Shown here piece after piece: positions 1 through 9,480 of a stretch of 64,000 nt of DNA (position 1 is the stretch's first letter; the number at the start of each line of letters is the position of its first letter). Source of the DNA: Melastoma dodecandrum (Eukaryota; Streptophyta; Magnoliopsida; Myrtales; Melastomataceae); the NCBI GenBank assembly GCA_029817715.1, contig JARUPY010000079.1, positions 1,674,001 to 1,738,000 on the forward strand. The letters are read 5' to 3'. The notes under the pieces were generated by a model. That model saw only the letters and a list, made by a program, of their open reading frames with translations, was not told the DNA's origin and did no database searches. Position numbers and translations under genes: made by a program.

Positions 1-1162
1 TTCTTGAGATCCCTTCCTGATGCAATTTCACACAGCAAAGCGAAAGTCCTGTTGATCTCCACTATGAGAACAGAGGCAAATTCAATGACCGGATGCTCTG
101 GAATAGACACCTCCGGGATTCGAGGCGGGCTCCTAGCAGTTCACACGAATTGCCGGTCGATTAATAAATGAAAACTCGATGGGAAAGAAAACTAATCGTA
201 CCCAGCAGGCATCTTACTTGTTGATGAAAGCATTCGCATTAGACCACAAGAACAAGACAGCAAGGGCGAGGATCAAGATATGACAAACCAGAGTCAGCAG
301 ATGGTATTCCGCCAACTCAAACAGGATCCACACCGCAGTGGCCACACCAAGGGCACCAGCCGATATCTTCTTATCCCTCCAAAGGAGGAGATCAGCAGCT
401 GTTCCAATAGAATCAAACATGAGATGTCGTTTCTCAAGTTTTCCCAGACATCAACAAGCACTTCATCACTATACACAACACAACCAGCATATATAATGCT
501 GACAAGAAACTCCCGGAGAGATCCTTGATTTTTAGATCACAAAAGGGACTCATTTTAAGGGAAGGGGATCTGCATATTTTCATTTCAACAAAAGGAAGCA
601 CAATCAAACGGTGGTCACAGACAACTGGAAATCGCATACTCTGCAGAGTCACGATGTCCGATCGAGCTCACGCATGCCTATGTACACAGAGTCACAGTAC
701 GCCACTGCGGGAAGCCATAACGGCACGCTTAACCACCCCTCGAGTGGAAAAGTATCGCCAGATCCGGATCCTAAGATCCCAACCACAAGTAAGCAGATCA
801 AAAACCGCAAACAGTGACAAGAGCGCCACGAACTGCCTTCCTAATCAGTAAAAACACCTCAAGCCCACAACCGATCATCCCAAGTCCGTCACCAACAAAA
901 AACAAGCAAATAACAATCACTCCTCCGCCAACTCCCATAGAAACAAAACAAGTATAGTCCAGGAGGGGGACGCACACTTTCCGCCGCCGAGGACCTTGTG
1001 GACGGGGTGCTCCCTCCCGAATAGGCGGTAAACCTTGTCCTTTGCCTGGGACGCTGCCGGACCATCGTCGGAATGGCCGCCGTGGGCGTGGATCTTGTCG
1101 GATATCTTGTCGATGAGGGAGTCGCCTCCCTTGGGGTGATCGTCCTCGGGGTGATCCGCCAT
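1..1162 (-). CDS. Reticulon-like protein B (RTNLB), partial, three exons seen
   Basis: Reticulon-like proteins shape tubular ER through hairpin membrane segments. I read exon 1 at 976-1162 (62 codons plus 1 nt, start ATG at 1162), exon 2 at 218-398 and exon 3 at 1-132, which runs off the left edge. Exon 1 encodes an acidic, His-rich N-terminus and the RTNLB hallmark [18 protein letters not shown]. Exon 2 gives [14 protein letters not shown] and the first hydrophobic hairpin, ending SNANAFINK. Exon 3 gives [19 protein letters not shown] and [10 protein letters not shown]. Splice phases agree: the exon 1 donor is the second GT (975-974), the exon 2 donor is GTAAG, and acceptors are AG at 400-399 and 134-133. 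The second hairpin and C-terminal KKXX-type ER signal lie outside the window. No break is seen. Confidence 0.93.
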
Positions 1163-1339
1163 GTATCGGTCGTCAATGATCGAAAACCCTATAAGTGAAG
1201 AAAAGACCGGCCATCGGAGGAAGGTGTGAGTGTTTATTTAACACTGAGAAATGAGGAGGTGGTGGTTGGAACAACGATGTGATTGCGAGGAGGAGGGGAG
1301 CGGATCCAGGAATCGGAGGATAGTTCTTCTTTACCCTGG
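1163..1339 (-). promoter_or_regulatory. RTNLB 5' UTR and proximal promoter, bounded by viral integrant
   Basis: About 175 bp separate the reticulon ATG from the left end of the integrated pararetrovirus, which reads in the opposite direction. The stretch holds the 5' UTR and whatever host promoter remains. I cannot place a TATA box or transcription start with confidence. Confidence 0.4.
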
Positions 1340-1462
1340 AAAACAAAATATTTTGCCTTAGGTTCTAAAATTCCCTTTTCAGTGTACCTTCATCTGTAGT
1401 CCTTTTCTAATAATTTTATTTAGCTCACAAATTTTGAAAAAGTTTTAAGTAAGTCCTTAAAA

Positions 1463-3073
1463 ATGTCCGAAGAAGAAAAATCTTCGGAAAATCCTTCTAG
1501 AACTCCATCACGACTGGAGTTCGTTTCAGAGTCTGGAACAGCTCCCTATGGAATTAGCAAGAGTATAAATGATATTTTAACTCAGCTAACTATTCAGGGG
1601 AGTACAGAAAGTCTTGAGAACCGAAACCATATTGCTCGGGAAGTAGGTTCTATAGTAAACAAGATGTTAGACTCTATTAAGCATGAAAGAAGTTTAAAAA
1701 GGCCTGAAACCGAGGCGACTTCTGGACTGGAAAGTACTACAGGAAAACCAGTCAAAAAAATGAAACTGAGAGAAAGAAATTCCAAACAGGATCAAGACGT
1801 GTGAAAGAAATGTATAAGGAGTCAGTAGCTCCTTACATTTTAGACTCACAAAAGCGAAATGCAAATTTAAACTCTCAAGGTGAAGAGTTGGCAAAGGACT
1901 TAAGGAAAGCCTTAAGCCTGGCAGAAGAAATTCCAGTTCATTTAGACAACAGAACGTTTAATGAATTGGTTACTGCGAAAAGGGACATTTATAGGCCCGA
2001 TTATCCCCATCGAACCAAACAAGAGTTTATTCCAAGGGATAATGTGTTAAAGCCAATAATAACCCCTAGTGCTTTTCTGGATATCACTGTGAGAAACACG
2101 TATCTGAAAAGATAGATGAGTGGTTATCATTAATTCGAATGACTACGTCCGCTGGGATATTATCCCCTGGATCGGTATACGAATTATGTGTGGCAGCCCT
2201 CATGGGAACGACGCAAAAATACTGGAAATCTTTGGTGGCTCATACGGACATCAAAGAAAAGATAGATCAAGCGCTGACCGTTGATGGTGTATTAGCAATC
2301 ATCGCTGATGCATTAAAACGGGAGTTCTGTGGTTTTTCTTTATCCATTGGACTGTGGAAAAAGAGCAATCGTTGACTGCTCTTGTTAAACTGCAGATTTG
2401 TGATATGTGTCTGTTTGATAACTACGTATGTAAATTCCAGAAGTATTATTACAATCTGGATGTAGTTTCTCAACAGTTCATATTGAGAACCTTTTTTGCA
2501 AAACTTCCAGAACCTTGGCCGGAAGTTGCGCAAAAGGCTTATGAATTACTCCTGAGTGAAGAAAAAATTGTTTCAGGACTCGGAGGAAAGATTCAGGCAG
2601 TTAAGTACGCGATGAGGAAAGCGTGTACTGAGCTCCAGGTTAAGGAAGCCGCTAAAAAGCTGCCATACCTAAACAAGAGCTGTGGTTCTCATATTAAATA
2701 TGTACCTGGGAGGTATGGATGTGATACCCCAGGAGAATCATTGAGAGCAAGAAACTTTTCAAAGAAGAAAAAATTTGTTGGATATAATAAAAGGAAAGTT
2801 TGGCCAAAGAGAAACCTCCAGAACAAACAAAAAAGAGGTCATGCTTACAAACCAAGAAGGTTTGTAAGGAGACGGAATAACCTTAAAGATAAGGATAGGA
2901 TCGACGCCTTTAAGCGAAAGCATGGCAGAGAACCTAAGTGTCCAAAAGGAAAACCGTTGAGCAATTGCAATTGTTGCTGGTTTTGTGGATCAAAAACCCA
3001 CAAAGGGGATACTTGTCCTCAGAAGAACCAAAGGAGAGAAAGACTCCGAATGGTGTTTCTAGGTAAGAACTAG
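1463..3073 (+). pseudogene. Coat protein-like region of the endogenous caulimovirid, frameshifted
   Basis: Four overlapping fragments in three frames (1463-1804, 1801-2115, 2139-2375, 2354-3073) together resemble a pararetrovirus coat-protein region. The N-terminal fragment is Ser/Glu-rich and charged. The C-terminal fragment is very Lys/Arg-rich and ends in a CX2CX4HX4C zinc knuckle at 2975-3016, the nucleic-acid-binding hallmark of caulimovirid capsid proteins. At least three frame changes separate the fragments, so no intact capsid protein can be made. No other gene separates this block from the movement-protein region, and the two may once have formed one polyprotein ORF. Confidence 0.75.
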
Positions 3074-3234
3074 TACTGAAAGCTGGTCGTCTACAGGAGT
3101 CATGAGGAAGAAGTCCTGGCTTATGAACCAATAGATGAGCAGGATATTTCTGATTTAGACTCGAAAATAAATCTATCTATGAAGTTGTATCAAATTATGA
3201 TACAGATTCAGAGGAAGATTCTGATCTCTGGATA

Positions 3235-4278
3235 GTGCATCTGTTCATGATGAGAGCAGAGCAGAATGGAGATGGTGATGAGTTGGTTTCCTTGGAAACA
3301 ACAAATCAGGTACTAGATGAATCCCACCAGTACGAAGATCCATCTCAGTCAGTCCTGGAATGGAGGTTGCTTAATGTTAATGTGAGAGAAGTCTATAATG
3401 TATCTAGATTTAATTTTAGATCCATAATGGATATTTCACAGTCAGAGGCAACGGCTCAAGTTACAAATACGGAACTTGAGACTTTGGATATCCCATTATT
3501 AAACGTACAACGCATTAGGGAAACCATGCAACGTACGAGAGGTGTATATAACTATATACACATTGGGTTAATCCAAGTAGGATTAATTCCGCTATTCCAT
3601 CTTCCAGTGGATAGTCCTGTGATAGCAGCTGTAATTGACAAAAGATGGAGAGAATTTAGAAATTAGCTGATATCAGGTATACAGGCCAATCTTGCACATG
3701 GTCTTGTATGGTTCCGTGTCCATCCAAATTTCATGATGGCCCTGAACGACCGTTGTTTGGGGAATTCATTGACCTTAAGAATTAAATCAATGAATATGGA
3801 TAGAATGAATCCCCATGCCAAGTTTTTGGCGTATCACACTAGGGTAATTTATCGATTGGTAAATACCACTAGTCCTGGTGTGAGAAACATCTCAAGACTG
3901 ACCGAGTTGTTTGAGGAATGTCATAATAACTACCAACAATTTCATAGGCATGAGGTGAACCCACTGGAGTTAACCTGGCCAAGAAATTGGGTTATGACTG
4001 AGTCTGGCAGTAGTTCTAGACTAATTAGCGCGGCTAATATCCGGCAGAGAGGTAACGAAATTACCTTAATGTTAGGAGAATCGTCTAGAGGTAATGATAG
4101 AGCTGACATGGATCTGCCTGTGAGGATACCAATCCTGAGAGAGCCAAGAACTCATACGCTATCTGAAGTTTCTTCTAGAGCTAGTGATGTGGGAGATGAC
4201 ATAATTATGCCAATCCTGAAATGTCTCGAAGGTCTACAGATTCTAGAAGCCCATCTCAACATACTGGTAGAATCGTAG
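3235..4278 (+). pseudogene. 30K-type movement protein-like region, interrupted by one in-frame stop
   Basis: Two fragments, 3235-3666 and 3733-4278, lie in the same frame and are separated by a TAG at 3664-3666. The segment around 3540-3610, with YNYIHIGLIQVGLIPLF, and the following NDR motif near 3745 fit the core of caulimovirid movement proteins, which form tubules through plasmodesmata. The downstream part is hydrophilic, with Ser/Arg-rich stretches. Just past 4278 the frame closes again before the protease. Assignment is by pattern only; a profile search against the viral movement protein family would settle it. Confidence 0.68.
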
Positions 4279-4499
4279 GATATAGTCAGGTATCATTACC
4301 AGTCTATGAAGATCCAGTAGAACAACCGAGAGATGAATAAAAAAAGATGATGAGAGTTAACTATCTAGATAACTCTTTATCCAATATTCCTAAAGTCTGT
4401 AAGGTTATTGAACAAATAGCCGAGCAGAGGTCTATATCAATAGACGAAATCTGGAGGATGATAGAACCATCCAAAGAAGTGCCTAGAAATATTGATTTA

Positions 4500-4860
4500 G
4501 TGTCAGGAAAGAAGATTTGAGCACGTATGTAGCTCTAAGTTTCAAATTCCCTGGATACTATGAGTATTCTCTGGATACTTTGATAGATACTGGGTGTAGC
4601 ATAAGCTGTGCTAGACTCAATGCACTATCAGATGAGTGGTGAAAACCACTACAAAAACCCATCCATATGGTTAATGTAGATGGAATGGCAATGATTGTTA
4701 GCCATCAGGCCAATAATGTGCTTGTTTTTATTGGTGGACAAAAGTTCATCATTAAAGAGATCTTGACCCATCCTTTATTAGAGGCAGATATCATTCTGGA
4801 TAATGCTTTTCTAAAGGGACAAAAGGAAAATTTACCTTTTGTGTAGGATATCCATCATAT
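4500..4860 (+). pseudogene. Retropepsin-like aspartic protease region of the endogenous caulimovirid
   Basis: The catalytic loop reads L-I-D-T-G-C-S, with DTG at 4586-4594, preceded by a Tyr/Ser-rich beta-strand-like stretch. This fits the pararetroviral aspartic protease that processes the polyprotein. Several stop codons occur around it (for example TGA in GAGTGGTGAAAACC near 4640), so the domain is not translatable as it stands. It sits between the movement-protein and RT regions, as in other caulimovirid polyproteins. Confidence 0.7.
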
Positions 4861-5880
4861 ATCCATAGGTGGTGTAAAAATCAGTATTCTACTAGAGCCT
4901 AAATTAAGGATAAAATTTGGGTTCTATCCGGTAAAACGGACAAAATATTGTGGTAATTCACCATGTGAAAGAGCTTTCAGAGTGCAAGCTCAGCGTGGTG
5001 ATATAAGGTTGGAAGAAAACGACTTATGGGTGCAAACCCTGTTTTCTCCAGCGGATAACAGGAGTTTTAACTAGTATGACGACTTGTTTCCTAAACAAGA
5101 AGTGTGCATGGCAGTAAAATTAACAGGAACAAAATGGGATAAGTTCCTTGTGAAACTTGCTGACAATTTTAGTGAAGATTCATTAAAATTGTGGAGTCAG
5201 AATAGCCTAAAAGCTAGATCCATTAAGATCCCGGAACCATTATAAGAGCAAAAAACATGACATACACGGCTGAAATGGTTGAGGAATTTGACAAACAAAT
5301 TCCTGAGTTGCTTGGAAAAAGTTTGATTAGGGACAGCTACAGTTCGCATTCTAGTCCTGCCTTTATGGTAATAAATCATGTTGAGCAGGTACGAGGAAAA
5401 GCACGAATGGTTATAGACTATCGTCAGCTTAATAAAGCTACCAAAGATGATGGCTATAAGAGAATGCTCCAGGCGTCTTTCAGCGCAAAATGGATAATGC
5501 TTTCAAGCATGTCCGCAAGTTTTGTGCGGTCTACATAGACGATGTGTTAGTCCACAGTCAGACTGAAGACGACCACATGAGGCACCTTGATAAGGTGACT
5601 GATGTCTTCCGAAAGGAGGGCATGATTCTATCAGAAAGAAAGATAGAACGGTTTAAGGAATCGGTTAATTTTCTATGCATGGAAATTGAACAGGGAAAGA
5701 TTAAATTGCAAAATCATATTGCCGAGAAAATTGTCGAATTTCCTGACAAACTTGAAGATAGAAAACAAGTCCAAAGGTTTTGTGGATTTGTTAACTATGC
5801 TAGGAAGTTTGTGAAAGGTCTTTCCCAAGATTTAGGAAGGATTTCAAAGAAAACATCTTCTGTGAATCCTTGGTTATAGG
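4861..5880 (+). pseudogene. Caulimovirid reverse transcriptase with internal deletion
   Basis: Linker sequence leads into the RT at about 5240. Fragment 5257-5538 holds the RT N-terminus, including SPAFMV and MVIDYRQLNKAT (Asp codon at 5416). Fragment 5490-5879, in another frame, begins inside the domain and holds the catalytic YIDD box (from 5532) and the connection to RNase H. Only 116 nt separate the Asp of DYRQLN from YIDD, against about 98 codons between the same landmarks in the chromovirus RT at 48.7-49.0 kb of this window. So about 180 nt, including the first catalytic Asp block, is missing and the frame is broken. Confidence 0.85.
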
Positions 5881-6416
5881 AAGATGAGGATACTCATTCT
5901 ATTCAGAGGATTAAGAGAAAGGTTAAATATTTACCTCAAGTCTCTTTGCCATCTGATAAAGATGAGTTAGTCCTGGAAATTGATGCTTCTAACGAGTTCT
6001 GGGGGGCTATCCTAAATATTAAAGAAAGAAAGCCTAAACTCGTTTGTAAGTATTGGTCGGGTAGTTTCAAGGGGTATGAACTCCGATACCCGATACACGA
6101 AAAAGAAGTATTGGCTTTAAAAAATGGAATAAAAGCCTTTTACATCTTTTTGGCACCAAAGAAATTCTTAGTGCGCTCTGACTCGACCTATGTAAAAAGA
6201 CTTATGAGTCTGAACCTCAAAGAGACTAGGCAAACTAGACTTTTGAGGTTGCAGGAATGGTTTAGCTATTATAAATTTGATGTCGAATACATCTCTTCGG
6301 ACAAAAACATAATAGCTGACTCTCTCTCTAGAGAACTTACAGATGGATCTAGCCGCGAAGAGGAAGATTTGCTGGGGATGCAAGCAGGAGGGACACTCCA
6401 AAAAGGTATGTCCTAA
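5881..6416 (+). pseudogene. Caulimovirid RNase H domain
   Basis: The fragment 5946-6416 opens with LVLEIDASNEFWGAIL, the first RNase H strand with its catalytic Asp, continues through YPIHEKEVLALKNGIKAF (catalytic Glu helix) and LVRSDSTYVKRL (third acidic position), and ends in NIIADSLSREL. This is the typical caulimovirid RNase H that closes the pol polyprotein. A stop at 5877-5879 parts it from the RT fragment. Its 3' end overlaps the start of the next ORF by 74 nt in a different frame. Confidence 0.85.
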
Positions 6417-7593
6417 TAAGAAAGAGGGTGAGCAAAGTGATGCTGGTTCCAATTTAGGAACGAAATCAGCTCTTTGCTGGCAGTGTAAGCGACCCGGACA
6501 TAGATCATTCGAATGTCCAAGTAAGCTAAAAACTGCGAATTCCCAGAAGGGAGTGGCTATTCTCAAGGAGGAGAAAGTTATCAACTCCAAGAGAAAAATG
6601 AAAACAGATCTCCAGAAGGAGATGGTTGATCCAAAGGAGGAAGCTTCGGCTAACTCTAAAGGAGAAACGAAGGTTGATTCCCAAAAGGGAATGGCTGAAC
6701 CCATGAAAAAGGATCTAACCAATTCCAAGGGGAAGGCAAAGAAAAATTCCCAGAAAGGGATGATGGATCCTAAGGAGAAAGATAATATCAACTCCAAAGG
6801 AAACATGAAGAAAGACTCTCAAGAGAGTGTGGTTGATCCTGAAAAGAAAAACTCTAAAGGAAAGGCGAAGATAGTAGATCTGAAGGAAGAAGCTCATGCG
6901 GATTCCCAAGGAAAAACCAAAAAGAGGAGAAAAGCAAAACAGCTTAAGTCTTCTGATCCTGAGAAGGATAGAAAGGTTGAAGAACCTTGGTGGTATCCAT
7001 TAACCACGGAACAGTTTGATTACTGTCGTAATCACCTAGCCAGAGAGCAGAAAATCTCCATAAATCAAGCTGTCAAATCCTATAAGATTCTATTACAGAG
7101 TCGGAAAGAGGAGAAAGAGCAGATGGAGACTGAGTATACTGAGGAGGAGGCAAAATTCAAAGCCTTCATAGGTGAGCCAATTCAGAAGGAACAACCTGAT
7201 GATACGGCAGAAATGGAGTATGACGTGTATTTCAACTACGAAATACCAGGCACACTCGAAGAAGGTAATCCTGAAATCAAGGAGAACCTTGAGGGAGTAA
7301 TTCCTGAAGGAGGTTTGGTTAAAGAGCCTGGTGAGCAAGCTCACGATGATGAAAATCATGTGGATCTAGATGGATCCTGGTATTTTGATTTAGACTCTTT
7401 CGAAGATGGATTCCTATCTTGGGATGCAACTGTTGTCTGTGGAGGACTCATGGGTGGCATCAGAAACAATTTTCAACGCCAGATTGAGTTTTTTGCAGCC
7501 AAAGCGATAGAGTATATCAAAGATCTGGAGTCAAAATTGTTATGCAAGGCTTCAGATGGAGAAGAACTGTCTAAGACCGTAAGGGAAAGATAG
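6343..7593 (+). CDS. Double zinc-knuckle, repeat-rich viral ORF downstream of RNase H
   Basis: A 416-codon open frame within the viral integrant. It begins with two CX2CX4HX4C knuckles in tandem (CWGCKQEGHSKKVC near codons 9-22 and CWQCKRPGHRSFEC near codons 46-59). A Lys/Ser-rich stretch of degenerate units of about 20-25 residues follows, with recurring NSKG, DSQKG and DPKE, encoded at about 6541-6930. The C-terminal half is acidic and ends around an ECKxx-free region with AAKAIEYIKDLESKL. The TAG at 7591-7593 is followed in the same frame by further open sequence to 7818, so the original ORF was longer. I do not recognise the function; a translational transactivator or second nucleic-acid-binding protein is possible. 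It is the longest unbroken frame in the integrant. Confidence 0.6.
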   Translation: MDLAAKRKICWGCKQEGHSKKVCPNKKEGEQSDAGSNLGTKSALCWQCKRPGHRSFECPSKLKTANSQKGVAILKEEKVINSKRKMKTDLQKEMVDPKEEASANSKGETKVDSQKGMAEPMKKDLTNSKGKAKKNSQKGMMDPKEKDNINSKGNMKKDSQESVVDPEKKNSKGKAKIVDLKEEAHADSQGKTKKRRKAKQLKSSDPEKDRKVEEPWWYPLTTEQFDYCRNHLAREQKISINQAVKSYKILLQSRKEEKEQMETEYTEEEAKFKAFIGEPIQKEQPDDTAEMEYDVYFNYEIPGTLEEGNPEIKENLEGVIPEGGLVKEPGEQAHDDENHVDLDGSWYFDLDSFEDGFLSWDATVVCGGLMGGIRNNFQRQIEFFAAKAIEYIKDLESKLLCKASDGEELSKTVRER

Positions 7594-8520
7594 CAGATTC
7601 TCACAACAACTATGTCCATAATACCATATGAGGTCAAAGACTTTGAGACCCCAAAGATAGTAGTGGATATGAGAGAATCCTCACTCGAGGAGAACTCTGT
7701 ACTTCGCCCATATTTGCATTGGATATCGGAGAAGTGGCCGTCCCTGAGGATTAATTTAGGTATGGTGGGAGTAGCTTTACCATTTGTATGCAGGTTTTGT
7801 CGACATTCTGGAGATTGATAGATCATAACCAGAACAGATAGAACCACTACCTCATTTGGTAAAGTTCATACTTGGATGCCTTGGATATGGACCAAAGTAT
7901 GCCACGGCATTGATTACTAGCACTATGATGGAAGAAGAAGAACATGAAAAGTTTGGGAAAGTAATTCTTTCCAACATGCAACTTTGGGACATCCATCGTA
8001 GTGAGAGTAGACATCTGATAGAGCCTCAATGACAGGACCTTGATCAGAAACATTTATGGTGAAAATATTACAAAGACAAAACTATGAGGAAAGCCATAAA
8101 AGTTGAGTTCTTGAAGGATGTGTTGGTGCATGTATTCGCCCGCAAGGAATTGTATTACGTGCTCAGTGACGGGATGACAACCGTTACGATCCTCTGTTCC
8201 TATCTAAGTTATGCAGATGAACAAGCAGGGGAGCGAGGATGAGAAAGAGTTTTAGATCTTCTGGATAGTTTCTGGAAGAGAGAAAACTCTGAGTTATGCC
8301 TCCGGACCGACACATTTGAAGTCTGGAGAAAAATCGCTGATTATACCGACAAAACTTTAGCTCAGCAATTTGAACAAGATAAAGAGAGAGCCCGATAAAA
8401 TTTTGAGGAACAAGGACTCTCTGAGGAAATTGGCGAGACATCAAACGCCAAAGAAGAAGGAATCTCCCAGGACAAATTAATGATGCAGACGGGAGAAAAA
8501 AGTTGTATAACGATAGACTA
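7594..8520 (+). pseudogene. Degraded continuation of the post-RNase H viral ORF
   Basis: The same frame as the preceding ORF reopens at 7612 and runs to a TGA near 7816. Further coding-like pieces in shifted frames follow to about 8520, among them WDIHRSESRHLIEPQ near 7985 and an acidic Lys/Glu-rich tail ending with a stop at 8518-8520. Together with 6343-7593 this suggests an ancestral protein of roughly 700 residues. I see no family motif in this part. Confidence 0.45.
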
Positions 8521-8846
8521 GACAATTTTGTTCCTAGCTAGCTTTTGTATATTTTTGATAAAGTAGATTTTTTTTACTATTGAGCTGACAAACAATGCAT
8601 AGGCACCAGCTTCTTGTGTATATATTTTACAACCCTCTACCTCATTTGGGGAGGCGATCTGACTAGAGAATTTTCTCTCACATCTCTTTGAGTCAAAATT
8701 CTTTGACCGTTCTCCAAAGAATACCTTAAAGAATCAAGAGTTGTTAGAATTAATATTGGTTAAGTCTGACTGAAGGTAAGATCTACTAATCGAAACCTTG
8801 AAGGAATAGTTATCATAACTAAACCTTGTCCAGGATGAGGAGTGTC

Positions 8847-8854
8847 TATATAAG
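8847..8854 (+). promoter_or_regulatory. Caulimovirid-type TATA box
   Basis: TATATAAG lies in the intergenic region, followed by a G/A-rich segment with CATTTGGAATGACAC, similar in layout to pregenomic RNA promoters of Caulimoviridae. It would drive rightward transcription into the leader with the primer site. Whether it is active in the plant is unknown. Confidence 0.65.
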
Positions 8855-9077
8855 ACCCTCAAGGTAAGGGCATTTGGAATGACACAGAAGAGCCTCTCCA
8901 TCCCACAGGATTCTCAACTTTGAGGAGTGAGTAACTCTTGAATTTCCAGAAGTTGCGGAAGCTTGGTGAACCCTCAGAGCTTTCCATTTGAGTAAGGTAT
9001 GATAAACACCTTGTTTTAAGTTGTTTATGTTGATCTTTCTATCTTGAAAGACAGGTGTAATTGCACAAATTATTCAT

Positions 9078-9340
9078 ATGACTGATTGTCCAGACCCCGA
9101 ATTATTCCATTTGGAAATTCTACTACTGGTCTTCTTAACACTATAGTAGATCGTTTGGAAATTCTATCATCTCAGATAACTCAGTTATCCAAGCTTATAG
9201 AAAGTTATTCTAAGAAATTAGAAGAGATGACTCTAGTACAGAGTGAATTTGAGGAATTTTTCCTTGAAGGTAAGTCCAATCTCGGATTTACGGCGAGTTC
9301 AAAATACTCCAACGAGTATTTGAGGTTGGTAGAACGCTGA
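9078..9340 (+). pseudogene. Short coiled-coil ORF in the viral leader region
   Basis: A stretch from about 9086 encodes a Leu/Ile-heptad-rich peptide (LNTIVDRLEILSSQITQLSKL, then KKLEEM), predicted as a coiled coil, with an acidic middle part. The in-frame start is TTG; the only nearby ATG (9078) is in another frame, so a one- or two-base shift may have removed the start. It lies between the TATA box and the tRNA primer site. By size and coiled-coil character it could correspond to a virion-associated-type protein; this is inference only. Confidence 0.4.
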
Positions 9341-9456
9341 CGACAAAGACAATTAGGAAAAACTTCTTCAGTTCGATTCCTGGCATTCCTGCCAATTCTG
9401 AAGAATATCTAACATGCTGATATTCAACTCTTTCAGTATTTGCAGGCGTCATAAAT

Positions 9457-9469
9457 TGGTATCAAAGCC
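9457..9469 (+). other. Initiator tRNA-Met primer-binding site of the endogenous caulimovirid
   Basis: TGGTATCAAAGCC matches the usual plant pararetrovirus and retrotransposon primer site (TGGTATCAGAGCC) with one mismatch. It marks the minus-strand origin and the usual zero point of a circular caulimovirid map, so the integrated copy was opened close to it. Confidence 0.75.
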
Positions 9470-9480
9470 GCTTAAGAAAA

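Larger units (their letters stand above)
1340..9480 (+). mobile_element. Endogenous caulimovirid (pararetrovirus) genome copy, about 8.1 kb, defective
   Basis: One near genome-length copy of a plant pararetrovirus: coat-protein-like region, 30K-type movement protein, aspartic protease, RT, RNase H, a further long ORF, an intergenic region with a TATA box, and a primer site complementary to initiator tRNA-Met. There are no LTRs, as expected for an integrated Caulimoviridae copy. Ends are estimated from where coding and leader character stop; no terminal repeat or target duplication was identified. All main frames carry stops or frameshifts and the RT has an internal deletion, so the copy cannot encode a working virus. 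The zinc knuckle precedes the movement protein, unlike the MP-CP order of badnaviruses. The genus is not settled (florendovirus, cavemovirus or solendovirus-like are all candidates). Confidence 0.85.

Noticed and set aside
889..1176. Longer minus-strand open frame over the reticulon start
   Set aside because: It is a shadow in another frame of RTNLB exon 1, which has clear family sequence and splice sites.
2267..2533. Minus-strand open frame within the viral coat-protein region
   Set aside because: Shadow of the plus-strand coding frame with no family resemblance.
6168..6806. Long minus-strand open frame (212 codons) opposite the viral RNase H and zinc-knuckle ORF
   Set aside because: It is rich in Phe/Leu/Ser because it is the complement of Lys/Glu-rich coding sequence; no motif supports it.
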